The notes: generated by a model from the sequence alone, not told the origin. A stretch of DNA of 28,617 nt from CAZCDS01 sp964497585 (GCA_964497585.1 CAZCDS010000080.1:1-28617), one strand, 5' to 3'; counted from the first letter of the stretch, positions 16,294 to 24,923 are shown. Program-made: numbers and translations.

Positions 16294-17568
16294 GTGCACA
16301 GCCAAGCTCCGCATTCCAGGATGAAACGCATTCGCGCCGCTTTTGCGAAAGTGCCTATGCTCGGTTGGCTGATCGGTATTTTGTGCGCCGTATATATCGA
16401 GAACCTGTTTGGTGATCCCTTGTCCTACGAACTGTATCTACCCAAGGTACCGGTATTGTTCGGCTGTCTCATCATGTTCAAGAAGCCCCTGCTGATCCCC
16501 GGCGCTCTGGCTTATGTGGCGCTGATCTATGTAGTGCCCGTAGCTGCAGTGGCGCTCGTCGGCGCCGGCCTTACCAATCGCGTGGCCGGGATGCTGGATC
16601 GCGGTCCCCTGTGGTTGTCAGGTCTGATCCATTTGGGACTGCTCTATGCTGCGCTCCACTACTGGGCCGATGTGAGCGATTACCGGCTGCTGGTGTTGAA
16701 GCTGACCATGATCGCGGTGATGTTGACTTTGAGCATCAATGTCATCAATGGATATATGGGAGAGTTCTCATGCTCGCACCCCGGTTTCATGGCTTTGGGA
16801 GCGTACGCGGCATCTACTGTCACGTTGCTTTTGTTTGCCAATGATCGCATGTTTGGGAAGGCTATGCTCCCAATTGACCTGGGACCCTATGTTTTCCCGG
16901 TGGCCCTCATCATCGGCGGATTTGTGGCGGCGGCAGGCGCTCTCATCGTGGCCATCCCGTCCTTTCGCACCCGGGGAGACTACCTGGCCATCATCTCCCT
17001 GGCCTTCATGTTTATCGTGAAAAGCTTTATAGAAAACATGGAGTGGGTGGGCGGCCCCCGTGGCATGTCGGGCCAGCCCAATTGGTCGAGCCTGCCGGTT
17101 GTTTTTGCGTGGATGGTCGCGTGCATCTGGATCATCAACAACTTTGTACGCTCCATTTTAGGCAAAGCCCTGAATGCCGTACGGGACAATGAAACCGCGG
17201 CCGACGCCATGACAGTCAATACCCGCAAGACCAAGATGACGGCCTTTATGCTGGGAGCCTTCTGGGCGGGGGTGGCAGGTGGGCTCTTCGCGCACGTGAT
17301 GCGCTTTGTGAACCCGGGCACCTTCGGCATTCAACGTTTGGCCGAAATCTTGGCCATGGTCTACTTCGGCGGGCTCAACTCGGTGGTGGGCTCCATCTTC
17401 GGCGCGGTAAGCATCAACCTCATCAGCGAGATGTTGCGGCCGCTGGAAATATACAAATGGATTGTGATCCCCCTGATATTGATCCTGGTGATGATCTATC
17501 GACCCACCGGGCTGCTTGCGTTTCGTGAGTTTGATGTGAAAGAGATTCTCAAACCCAGGGATAGGTGA
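16294..17568 (+). CDS. livM: LIV-type ABC transporter permease (LivM)
   Basis: Second permease subunit of the LIV transporter. The GTG at 16294 is chosen because GAGG lies 5 bases before it. An ATG at 16246 has no suitably spaced site, and ATG 16321 has AGG directly abutting. With this start it has 424 residues, similar to E. coli LivM, including an N-terminal part with about four extra helices before the conserved core. The core has LSINVINGYMGEFSCSHPGF, AIPSFRTRGDYLAIISLAF, WVGGPRGMSG, and NAVRDNETAADAMTVNTRK, the cytoplasmic loop that contacts the ATPases. It ends VMIYRPTGLLAFREFDVKEI. The stop overlaps a GTG in the next frame (GTGA), but the ATPase more likely starts at 17607. Confidence 0.93.
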   Translation: MHSQAPHSRMKRIRAAFAKVPMLGWLIGILCAVYIENLFGDPLSYELYLPKVPVLFGCLIMFKKPLLIPGALAYVALIYVVPVAAVALVGAGLTNRVAGMLDRGPLWLSGLIHLGLLYAALHYWADVSDYRLLVLKLTMIAVMLTLSINVINGYMGEFSCSHPGFMALGAYAASTVTLLLFANDRMFGKAMLPIDLGPYVFPVALIIGGFVAAAGALIVAIPSFRTRGDYLAIISLAFMFIVKSFIENMEWVGGPRGMSGQPNWSSLPVVFAWMVACIWIINNFVRSILGKALNAVRDNETAADAMTVNTRKTKMTAFMLGAFWAGVAGGLFAHVMRFVNPGTFGIQRLAEILAMVYFGGLNSVVGSIFGAVSINLISEMLRPLEIYKWIVIPLILILVMIYRPTGLLAFREFDVKEILKPRDR

Positions 17569-17606
17569 AGACAGAGGCCGGCACGACGGACCCGGGAGAA
17601 GTATCC

Positions 17607-18377
17607 ATGCCGCTACTTCGGATATCCGACATGACCCATTTCTTTGGCGGGCTCAGGGCCGTGCACCAATACAATCTCTCCATAGAGCCAGGAGAGATCT
17701 GCGGCCTCATCGGTCCCAACGGAGCAGGCAAGACCACTGTTTTCAATCTGATCACCGGTATCCACCGCCCCACAAAGGGTTCGGTGGAACTGGAGGGCCG
17801 CAGCTTGCTCGGCCGAAAGCCCCATGAAATAGCCGCGCAGGGGCTGGGCCGCACCTTTCAAAATCTTCTCCTTTGGCGCCACATGACGGTTCGGGAACAT
17901 GTCAAAATGGCTCATTACTCGCAGTTGAGCTACGGATTGACGGGAGCCCTGTTCGGCACGCCACGACGCAATGCTGAAGAGCGCCGGGTCGCGGAAAACA
18001 GCCTTCGCCTGATGGAGATGTTTGACGTGACCAAGTACGCCGACCTTATTGTCGGCAATCTCCCCTACGGCGCGCAACGTCGAGTGGAAATGGCCCGGGC
18101 AATGGCCACCAAACCCAAGGTGCTCCTTCTGGACGAACCCACCGCCGGCATGACTCCCGATGAGCTGGTCCAAATGATAGGAACTATCGGCCAGGTCCAC
18201 CGGGACTTCGGCGTGGCCATTCTTCTCATCGAGCACCGGCTGAAGTTTGTCATGGAACTGTGCCGGCGGATCCAATGTCTGGTCTTCGGAGAAGTGATTG
18301 CAGAGGGCACACCGGACGAGATTCAAAACAATCCCAAGGTGATCGAAGCCTACCTCGGCAAGGAGGAGGTTGCCTGA
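17607..18377 (+). CDS. livG: LIV-type ABC transporter ATP-binding protein (LivG)
   Basis: Cytoplasmic ATPase of the LIV transporter. The ATG at 17607 follows GGGAGAAG by 5 bases and gives MPLLRISDMTHFFGG, the usual family start; a GTG at 17565 overlapping the livM stop is the alternative. Walker A is GPNGAGKTT, the Q-loop lies in GRTFQNLLLWRHMTVREHV, the signature is the LivG-type NLPYGAQRRVEMARAMA, Walker B is VLLLDEPTAGM, and the switch histidine is in LLIEHRLKFVM. It ends with the LivG-specific segment EVIAEGTPDEIQNNPKVIEA. At 256 residues it has normal length. Its TGA shares one base with the livF ATG, so the two are translationally coupled. Confidence 0.96.
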   Translation: MPLLRISDMTHFFGGLRAVHQYNLSIEPGEICGLIGPNGAGKTTVFNLITGIHRPTKGSVELEGRSLLGRKPHEIAAQGLGRTFQNLLLWRHMTVREHVKMAHYSQLSYGLTGALFGTPRRNAEERRVAENSLRLMEMFDVTKYADLIVGNLPYGAQRRVEMARAMATKPKVLLLDEPTAGMTPDELVQMIGTIGQVHRDFGVAILLIEHRLKFVMELCRRIQCLVFGEVIAEGTPDEIQNNPKVIEAYLGKEEVA

Positions 18378-19090
18378 TGCAATTGGTTGTCGAAAACCTT
18401 CAGGTCTCCTATGGGAACATAAGGGCGCTGCACGGCCTTGGCTTCACCATCGAGCGGGGTGAAATTGTCTTCATGATCGGCGCCAACGGTGCCGGTAAGA
18501 GCACCACCCTACGCGCCATCTCCCGTATGGTGGCGCCGGAAGCCGGTTCCCGCATGACGTTTATGGACCGGGACCTCCTTCAATACCAACCGGACAAAGT
18601 GGTCAGTCAGTTGGGGATCTCCCATGTGCCGGAAGGCCGACGCCTCTTCGGCAACCTGACCGTCATGGAAAATCTGCAACTGGCCACCTTTGCCCGCAAG
18701 GACAAAGGCAACTTCAAACGCGACATCGATCAAGTTTTTGCCATCTTTCCCCGCCTTCAAGAACGAGAAAAACAAGCCGCCGGGACCCTCAGCGGAGGCG
18801 AGCAGCAGATGCTGGCCGTGGGCAGAGCGTACATGAGCGGCCGCGAAATGATGCTGTTGGATGAGCCCTCCATGGGGCTGGCGCCGCTGCTCATGCTCTC
18901 CCTCTTCGAAGCGCTCCAAGAGATCAACAAGGCCGGCACAACCATCCTGCTGGTGGAACAAAACGCCCGACTGGCCCTGAAATTCGCACGACGCGGGTAT
19001 GTGATGCAGAACGGTTATATCGTTTTGGAAGGTGAATCCGGGACCTTGTCGGAGAACCCCGAGGTCAAGAAGGTCTATTTGGGGGGCTGA
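18377..19090 (+). CDS. livF: LIV-type ABC transporter ATP-binding protein (LivF)
   Basis: Second ATPase of the LIV transporter, last gene of the operon. The ATG at 18377 overlaps the livG stop by one base (TGATG), with AGGAGGAGG upstream inside livG. The 237 residues are exactly typical for LivF. Walker A is GANGAGKST, the Q-loop region is ISHVPEGRRLFGNLTVMENL, the signature is GTLSGGEQQMLAVGRA, Walker B is MMLLDEPSMGLAP, and the switch histidine is replaced by Gln in LLVEQNARLAL, as is normal for LivF. It ends NPEVKKVYLGG, a family hallmark. No T-rich terminator follows; a hairpin lies 115 bases further at 19205-19232. Confidence 0.96.
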   Translation: MQLVVENLQVSYGNIRALHGLGFTIERGEIVFMIGANGAGKSTTLRAISRMVAPEAGSRMTFMDRDLLQYQPDKVVSQLGISHVPEGRRLFGNLTVMENLQLATFARKDKGNFKRDIDQVFAIFPRLQEREKQAAGTLSGGEQQMLAVGRAYMSGREMMLLDEPSMGLAPLLMLSLFEALQEINKAGTTILLVEQNARLALKFARRGYVMQNGYIVLEGESGTLSENPEVKKVYLGG

Positions 19091-19503
19091 TCCAGACCCG
19101 AATCTCTTTTCCACAGGCCCTGCCAATATTTGCCAAAGATAATCTCCGAAATTCTCGTCGAGGTTTCGAACAGATGTCCCCTCACCCATACTCGATGGGG
19201 AGGCTCGGAGGGGAGATTACTCACCCCTCCGAATCCAGTGGCTGACGGCCTTACCGAAGACCACCGTGCAATCCATGACGAAGCCATGGAGGATTGGGGC
19301 ACGACCTATGAACTTCGGAGCGGCGTCAGGTGACAAGGATGCCGGAGCCTCCCTCCTACGGGCAATCGGTTGTTGTTTTGGACACGTGACGTAAAGATAA
19401 GGCATGGGCAACCGGCTGCAAGAGAGCCTTGCTGAGTCAAAGTTCAGGGCTCGGAGACGGGGCCGTGACAAAGCAACCTTCTTTCGCGGGACGGCAGGCG
19501 ATA
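19091..19503. other. Intergenic stretch between converging liv and ankyrin operons
   Basis: About 410 bases without a recognisable gene on either strand. The main structure is the hairpin at 19205-19232. Short frames crossing it have no motifs or ribosome binding sites. Confidence 0.5.
19205..19232. terminator. GC-rich hairpin between convergent operons, possible bidirectional terminator
   Basis: TCGGAGGGG (19205-19213), 10-base loop, CCCCTCCGA (19224-19232): a perfect 9-bp stem. It lies between the ends of livF (plus) and the second ankyrin gene (minus), which is where a shared terminator would be expected. No T-run follows on either strand, so it is not a classic intrinsic terminator. Confidence 0.35.
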
Positions 19504-20976
19504 TCACAGAACTCCATATACCCCGAGAATAGCAATTACCTGGATGTTCGCAGCCCGGACGGCAGCCTGAACAGCGGTCAGTCCTTTCCGATTCCTGATG
19601 TCGGTGTCCGCGCCCATTTCCAAGAGGGCCTTGACCACGCCCGGCCGGTTCGCGTACGCGGCCACAATTAACGCGGTTGACCCTGCACGATTTCGGGCGT
19701 TGACGTCCGCGCCTGATTTGACAAGCAGCTTGACTACGTCGGTCTTCCCTGAGGCCGCAGCATGTATCAGAGCGGGAGTCCGATTCTTGTCCCTCAAATT
19801 CGGATTTGCTCCCCTGGCGAGGAGCAGTCTCACCACGTCGGTCTGCCCTCTGAGAGCCGCGTGCATGAGAGCGGTCTTGCCTCGTCTGTCTCTTGTGTCG
19901 ACCGTCGTTGCTCTTGCAAGCAGGAGTTTGACAAGTTTGATTCTCCCATCACGGGACGCCACCATGAGCGGCGTGAGGCGTTCCCGGTTCTTCAGACCAG
20001 CATTCGCACCGTTTTCCAGAAGCACCAGGCCAGCGTCAACGCTTCCTCTTCGGCATGCTTCCATGAAGGCAGTGCGGCCCTGCTTGTCTCGTGCGTCAAT
20101 GTCCCCGCCCGCGGCGAGAAGCAGTGCCACGATCTCCGGGCGATTTTGAAGCGCGGCCTGAGCCAGTGCCCTTGTGCCCCCTTTGTCTTTCAAGTTCGGG
20201 TCGGCTCCGCCGCTCAGGAGCGCCTTAACAACCTCTTTGTGCCCTCGCGCGCTTGCGTGAATCAGTGCGGTCTTGCGTTGAGAGTCCCTCGCATTTACGT
20301 CGGCTCCTGCCTGGAGCAGAAGCCTCACCGCGTCTTCCTTGCCCGCCCGGGACGCGAGCAGGAGCGGAGTCATGCCGGTGTTGTCTGCCTCTCGCAGGTT
20401 TGCTCCCCTTTCCAGAAGGACTCGTATCGTTTCGGAACGTCCGTTGAGTGCGGCGGCCATCAATGGGGTGTTCCCCATCCCATCGGCGGCCTCGATCTTC
20501 GCGCCGCGGTCCAAGAGCATCAGCGCAGCCTCTGTTGAGCCTTTGCGACAAGCTCTGTCTAACGCAGTCGAACCCCGACGGTCCTCGGCATTGACGGAGG
20601 CCCCCTGGTCAAGCAATAATTTAACGATTTCCGGATGGTTTCGTTCCGCGGCATAAAACAGTGCGGTTCTCTGATTCTTATCAGTGCCTTTGGGGCTGGC
20701 GCCATGGTTCAGCAGGAACTTGGCAACCTCCAGGCGGCCTCCTTTGCTCGCGTAGATCAAGGGGGTTCTCTCGAAGTCAAATCCGGCATTGAGGTCAGCT
20801 CCTTTGGAGACGCATTCCTTCACTGCGGACAGATCCCCCCTCTTTATGGCATTAAGCAGCCGGTCCTCCAAGCGCCCCGCCTCGGCCGAAGAAGACCACA
20901 GGAGCCCGAACCCGAGGAGAGACAGCGACGCAATGCCTAATCCGCGGAGAATCGGATGTGTCAGGTTAGCGGTCAC
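19504..20976 (-). CDS. Exported ankyrin-repeat protein, about 14 repeats
   Basis: Long solenoid protein with a signal peptide and no other domain. The GTG at 20976 is chosen because AGGAG lies 8 bases before it and a clean leader follows (MTANLTHPILRGLGIASLSL, cleavage likely after SSAEA). A GTG at 21009, only 3 bases after the upstream gene's stop, is the alternative and adds 11 residues. The 490-residue form is filled from about residue 34 to its end with roughly 14 tandem 33-residue ankyrin repeats, for example RDRRGKTALMHAALRGQTDV followed by VRLLLARGANPNL. The first repeat, AGRLEDRLLNAIKRGDLSAV, closely parallels the first repeat of the neighbour upstream, so the pair is a tandem duplication. 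Function unknown; probably a periplasmic scaffold. Confidence 0.9.
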   Translation of the reverse strand: MTANLTHPILRGLGIASLSLLGFGLLWSSSAEAGRLEDRLLNAIKRGDLSAVKECVSKGADLNAGFDFERTPLIYASKGGRLEVAKFLLNHGASPKGTDKNQRTALFYAAERNHPEIVKLLLDQGASVNAEDRRGSTALDRACRKGSTEAALMLLDRGAKIEAADGMGNTPLMAAALNGRSETIRVLLERGANLREADNTGMTPLLLASRAGKEDAVRLLLQAGADVNARDSQRKTALIHASARGHKEVVKALLSGGADPNLKDKGGTRALAQAALQNRPEIVALLLAAGGDIDARDKQGRTAFMEACRRGSVDAGLVLLENGANAGLKNRERLTPLMVASRDGRIKLVKLLLARATTVDTRDRRGKTALMHAALRGQTDVVRLLLARGANPNLRDKNRTPALIHAAASGKTDVVKLLVKSGADVNARNRAGSTALIVAAYANRPGVVKALLEMGADTDIRNRKGLTAVQAAVRAANIQVIAILGVYGVL

Positions 20977-21012
20977 GGCACAGGCTCCTGAAACGGCAAT
21001 GGATGGCACACT

Positions 21013-22347
21013 TCACTTGCGTTTCGCTTTTCTGTTGAATAGCCGAACAATGTCGTTGAATCCCTTTCCTTGCGCATAATCGAGTGCAGTGTGTCCCCGC
21101 GGGTCCTTGAGCCTCGGGTCGGCGCCGCTCTCCAGGAGCACCCTCACAACGTCCCAATGGCCTTCCTGGGCCGCACAAATCAGCGACGTCTCCCCACGCT
21201 TGTCCCTGGCATCGATATGGGCTCCCTTCTTCAGGAGCGCTTGCACGATTTCCGGATACCCTCTCCGGGCCGCAAGAGTCAACGCGCGACTGCTTGGCTC
21301 CGCCCCTTTTTCCAGGAGCATTTTGACGATCTCCAGATGCCCCCCGTCGATGGCAAAGCTCAGCGCCGTTCTTTGGAGTTGGTCCTTGAAATCAACCTGA
21401 GAGCCCTTTTCCAGCAGTAGCCTGACCACGTCGTCATATCCCGATGCGCAGGCCATGTCCAAGGGGCTTTGCCCGGATTTGGTGCGAGCATTTACATGAG
21501 CGCCGTGCCTGAGCAGTACCACCACGACGTCGAGATGCCCTTTGCTCGCGGCCTCCATGAGCGCGGACCTGCCCGACGCGTCCCTGGCGTTTGGATCCGC
21601 TCCGTTCTCGAGAAGGATCTTTGCCACATCCTCACGGCCCCATCCCGAAGCCACCATCAGAGGGGTCCTTCCTCTATGCCGGCTCATGTTGGCGTCCGCG
21701 CCGTGTTCCAGGAGACGGCGTACAATGTAATCGAACCCCGCCCGTGAAGCTATAAAAAGAGGCGATTCGCCGGCTCTATCGGCCTCATCGATCCGGGCCC
21801 CTTTGCTCAGTAAGAGCTTGACCGTGTATTCGTCACCGGTGGTGCAGGCGACGTTCAGGGCCGTAGCCCGGGTCTTGTCAACCAGGTTGGCGTCGGCTCC
21901 GTTTTCCAGAAGGAACCTGACGATGTTTCGGCGACCTATCCCAGCGGCACTCTTGAGCGCCGAAGTCCCGAATTTGTCACGGTCGTTGACGTCCGCACCT
22001 CTCTCGACGAGATATCGGGCAATTCGTATCCTTCCCGCGTCGCACGCATCTCTGAGAGCCGTTCTGCCGCTCTTGTCCTCGTGCTTGACGTCCGCTCCCT
22101 TATCGATCAGTAATTTGACGGCCTCCAGATTACCTTGCCGGGACGCGTGCATAAGAACGGTCCTGCCCAGCCTGTCAACAGCATTGATGTTTGCGCCGTG
22201 CCCGACCAACTTTCTGGTCTCTTCGATCTGTCTGCGGTCCACTGCGCGAATCAGCTTCTCTTCCAATCGGTCAGCCCAGCCGCCGGCAACGTCCTGGACC
22301 ACCATCAGAAGAGCAATGAGAATTGAACATCCCAGGGGCCGTCCCAT
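21013..22347 (-). CDS. Exported ankyrin-repeat protein, about 13 repeats
   Basis: Paralogue and operon partner of the ankyrin gene that follows it. The ATG at 22347 has GGAG about 10 bases upstream and starts a signal peptide (MGRPLGCSILIALLMVVQD, cleavage probably near AGGWA). The 444 residues then consist of about 13 ankyrin repeats up to residue 435, with a basic tail (FNRKAKRK). Repeat 11 is shortened by about six residues (SSRALTLAARRG), which would kink the solenoid; others are regular, such as RDASGRSALMEAASKGHLDV. A good promoter candidate lies at 22418-22446. Function unknown; the related gene at 7578-8525 makes three such exported proteins in the window. Confidence 0.9.
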   Translation of the reverse strand: MGRPLGCSILIALLMVVQDVAGGWADRLEEKLIRAVDRRQIEETRKLVGHGANINAVDRLGRTVLMHASRQGNLEAVKLLIDKGADVKHEDKSGRTALRDACDAGRIRIARYLVERGADVNDRDKFGTSALKSAAGIGRRNIVRFLLENGADANLVDKTRATALNVACTTGDEYTVKLLLSKGARIDEADRAGESPLFIASRAGFDYIVRRLLEHGADANMSRHRGRTPLMVASGWGREDVAKILLENGADPNARDASGRSALMEAASKGHLDVVVVLLRHGAHVNARTKSGQSPLDMACASGYDDVVRLLLEKGSQVDFKDQLQRTALSFAIDGGHLEIVKMLLEKGAEPSSRALTLAARRGYPEIVQALLKKGAHIDARDKRGETSLICAAQEGHWDVVRVLLESGADPRLKDPRGHTALDYAQGKGFNDIVRLFNRKAKRK

Positions 22348-22417
22348 AGCGCTCTTTCTCCGTCCCGAGAATCACCCGGATTTTCCGTTTGCGTCAAATT
22401 CGGGAACTGCGGATGTC

Positions 22418-22446
22418 ATTCTAGCGATTTTGCTTCTCTTTCACAA
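22418..22446 (-). promoter_or_regulatory. Candidate sigma70-type promoter for the tandem ankyrin genes
   Basis: On the minus strand TTGTGA (complement of 22441-22446) and TAGAAT (complement of 22418-22423) are exactly 17 bases apart. They match consensus at 4 of 6 and 5 of 6 positions. Transcription would begin around 22411, some 64 bases before the ATG at 22347. Confidence 0.45.
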
Positions 22447-22895
22447 CGAGGTAATAATCGATCGGGAAGATATCACGGAGAGGACGTTAAACGACCAAGC
22501 AACACGATAGGACACGTGGAAACAGTCAGCATTTTGGTTGACCGGCGAGCGTTCGATCAGGTACGCTACGTGAGGAGGAAACGTGTCTTTTTCGGTTATG
22601 TAGAGACGGTTTTGCCTCTGTCGGGTCATGTGGGAAATGGTCCCATGACATTTGCGAGATCGGGGAACCGTTCCCCCGACTCGACCGCTGCTTGGACACC
22701 AGCGCAATGGCAAAATCGCCGCAAACTTCCGCAGGAAATTTGCACCTCCTGGTCTCGGAGGGGCCGGGCCACCGGATATACGCCCGCAATAGCGTGACAC
22801 AGCAGCGAATCCGGGGGGAAAACAGGGAAGCGAAAGATCAACGTATAGTATTGAAAGAAACCGGTCCGCCCTACTTGTCGCGGAGGTGGATTCAC
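22447..22895. other. Divergent intergenic region with hairpins, upstream of the methyltransferase
   Basis: About 450 bases between the ankyrin promoter and the methyltransferase start. The methyltransferase frame stays open back to 22692, but the residues before the signal peptide look non-coding. Two neighbouring hairpins lie at 22631-22645 (TGGGA/TCCCA) and 22662-22676 (GGGGAAC/GTTCCCC, 1-base centre). A weak plus-strand TTGACC lies near 22550. No convincing promoter for the plus-strand genes was found. Confidence 0.45.
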
Positions 22896-23555
22896 GTGAG
22901 AAGGTTCATGCTTGCAAAGCACGTGTTTGTTGCACTTCTCTTCGCCTCCGTGCCGTTGGTCTTTTCCCAAGACTATGACCAGGCTGTAGCTTTGGATAAG
23001 AAGGTCCGTGCATTTCTCGACAGTCACGTCGGAACGTGGCACGATATGAACGTCCCGGAACCGGACGGCAAGCTGCTCTACGACATCATCATCAAGAATA
23101 AGTATACGAAGGCACTTGAGATCGGTACCTCGACCGGGCATTCGGGAATCTGGATTGCCTGGGCACTCAGCAAGACCGGTGGGAAATTGATAACGGTGGA
23201 AGTTGACAAGGCGAGATACCAGACGGCAGTGGAAAATTTCAGGAGAGCCGGACTTTCAAAATATATCGATGCGCGGCTTGCCGACGCACACGAGCTGGTG
23301 CCGAGATTGAAAGGACCATTCGACTTTGTCTTCTCCGATGCAGATAAGCATTGGTATAAGAACTATTTCGATGCAGTGGCACCGAAATTGGTCGTCGGCG
23401 GCTGCTATACATCGCACAATGTCTCGGATCGCAGGCGTGGCGGCTTTGGATTAGGCAGTTATGCCGACTATCTCAAAAGCCTCAAGAATTTCAAAACAAC
23501 CTTTAACGACAGCGGCGCCGGCGTTGCCATCAGCTACAAGATATCGGAAAAGTAG
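22896..23555 (+). CDS. Class I SAM-dependent O-methyltransferase (catechol-OMT-like) with a signal peptide
   Basis: Predicted SAM-dependent O-methyltransferase. The GTG at 22896 has GGAGG 9 bases upstream; ATG 22908 is an alternative start. Either way the N-terminus is a signal sequence (MRRFMLAKHVFVALLFASVP), unusual because SAM is cytosolic. The 219 residues contain SAM motif I ALEIGTSTGHSG (73-84), the ribose-binding acid in ITVEVDKARY (Glu102), and the metal/substrate segment FDFVFSDADKHWYKNYFD with Asp148 and Asp150. Where family members have an Asp-Asn metal pair (GG...DNV), this one has GGCYTSHNV, so one metal ligand is His174. Its stop directly abuts the permease start. Substrate unknown; export is inference. 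Confidence 0.87.
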   Translation: MRRFMLAKHVFVALLFASVPLVFSQDYDQAVALDKKVRAFLDSHVGTWHDMNVPEPDGKLLYDIIIKNKYTKALEIGTSTGHSGIWIAWALSKTGGKLITVEVDKARYQTAVENFRRAGLSKYIDARLADAHELVPRLKGPFDFVFSDADKHWYKNYFDAVAPKLVVGGCYTSHNVSDRRRGGFGLGSYADYLKSLKNFKTTFNDSGAGVAISYKISEK

Positions 23556-24908
23556 GTGGCTGTGGAAAACCCTCCAGGCTCTGAGCTTGAAAGAAAGCTC
23601 GGCCTCTTTCCTTTAACCAACATCGTTATAGCCAACATGATTGGCGCCGGTATTTTTACCACGAGCGGCCTGCTCATGAGCGATCTCGGCAATCCACTTG
23701 TCATGCTTGCCCTGTGGGTTGCCGGTGGTATCATCGCCCTATGCGGTGCGCTTGCGTACGGAGAGCTGGGAGCCGCGATACCACATGCCGGCGGTGAATA
23801 TGCGTTCCTTTCGAAATTGTACCACCCGCTCTTTGGATTTCTCAGCGGGTGGACTTCCTTGATCGTCGGGTTCTCGGCCCCGATTGCAGCCTCGGCCATC
23901 GGCCTTACCGAATATCTCATCCGGGCCTTTCCGCAGCTCGTCCTCTACGGAGATCCCGATGGTCTCAAAAAGATAGTCTCCATCTGTGTGATCCTGCTCT
24001 TCACCGGAATTCATATGCGGGGACTTGAGTTCGGTGCACGGATTCAAAATGTCCTGACGGTTTCAAAAGTAATGCTCATCGCCTGCTTGATAGGAGCCGG
24101 TCTTTTGCTCGGGTCGGGCACTATCCAGCACTTTGCTGAAGGAACCACGTTCTCCTTTTCCTTCGGGGGATGGAAGAAAGTGGGCCTTTCCTTAATGTGG
24201 ATAATGTTTGCCTATAGCGGGTGGAACGCCTCGACCTACATCGGCTCGGAAATTAAGAATCCAACAAAACATATCCCCGGATCGCTCCTTTTGGGAACCG
24301 GCGTGGTGATGCTCCTTTACATATGTCTCAACATTGTCTTCGTCTACGCGGTTCCTCCCGAGGAAATGAAAGGCGTGATCTCCATTGGTGGGTTGGCCAT
24401 GGGAAAACTCTTCGGCCCTTCCGCGGAGGTCATCTTTTCGTTGCTGATCTCCTTCGCTCTTCTTTCCTCGCTGAGCGCGTTCATCATTCTCGGTCCGCGA
24501 GTGTATTACGCCATGGCGAAAGATCGGTTATTCTTTCAGGGACTGGTACAGGTGGATCCGAGATTTGGAGTGCCGTCCCGAGCCATTGCTTTGCAAGGGG
24601 CTATTTCCTCCGTGATGGTGCTCTCTGGAACATTCGACCAGATCTTGACCGTGATGGGGTTTGCTCTCGGGATTTTTCCTCTCTTTGCGGTAGCTGGAGT
24701 GTTCCGGCTGAGATCGTCGGGAACGACGAGAACGATGTCTTCCGGGTACCTGTGGGCACCGCTCGTATACCTTGCGACAGGGGTGTGCATTCTCCTCCTC
24801 TCTTTTTTCCAGAGGCCGACCGAGTCGTCAATCGCCATCCTGACCGTCCTGATCGGTGTGCCGGTTTACTTTCATTTCAAGAGAAGTCACATCAACATGA
24901 GAGGCTGA
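23556..24908 (+). CDS. APC-superfamily amino acid permease
   Basis: Inner-membrane amino acid transporter with about 12 predicted helices in 450 residues. The first helix carries the unwound substrate-binding motif (IVIANMIGAGIFTTSG), followed by ALAYGELGAAIPHAGGEYAF, the helix-2/3 signature of the family. Later segments SLMWIMFAYSGWNASTYIGS and LSAFIILGPRVYYAMAKDRL are typical of the LAT-like bacterial branch. The start is a GTG directly after the methyltransferase TAG; a second in-frame GTG at 23562 has better spacing from AGG. The abutting stop and start imply translational coupling. Substrate not determinable. Confidence 0.92.
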   Translation: MAVENPPGSELERKLGLFPLTNIVIANMIGAGIFTTSGLLMSDLGNPLVMLALWVAGGIIALCGALAYGELGAAIPHAGGEYAFLSKLYHPLFGFLSGWTSLIVGFSAPIAASAIGLTEYLIRAFPQLVLYGDPDGLKKIVSICVILLFTGIHMRGLEFGARIQNVLTVSKVMLIACLIGAGLLLGSGTIQHFAEGTTFSFSFGGWKKVGLSLMWIMFAYSGWNASTYIGSEIKNPTKHIPGSLLLGTGVVMLLYICLNIVFVYAVPPEEMKGVISIGGLAMGKLFGPSAEVIFSLLISFALLSSLSAFIILGPRVYYAMAKDRLFFQGLVQVDPRFGVPSRAIALQGAISSVMVLSGTFDQILTVMGFALGIFPLFAVAGVFRLRSSGTTRTMSSGYLWAPLVYLATGVCILLLSFFQRPTESSIAILTVLIGVPVYFHFKRSHINMRG

Positions 24909-24923
24909 GGAAGACAAGTTGTC

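Noticed and set aside
19762..20538. Plus-strand frames opposite the ankyrin genes
   Set aside because: Long antisense frames arise from the GC-rich periodic ankyrin codons; the translations repeat with the same 33-codon period and carry no own motif.
19504..22347. Periodic repeats that could suggest a CRISPR-like or tandem DNA repeat array
   Set aside because: The period is about 99 bases and coincides with 33-residue ankyrin repeats within coding frames; the DNA repeats are degenerate.
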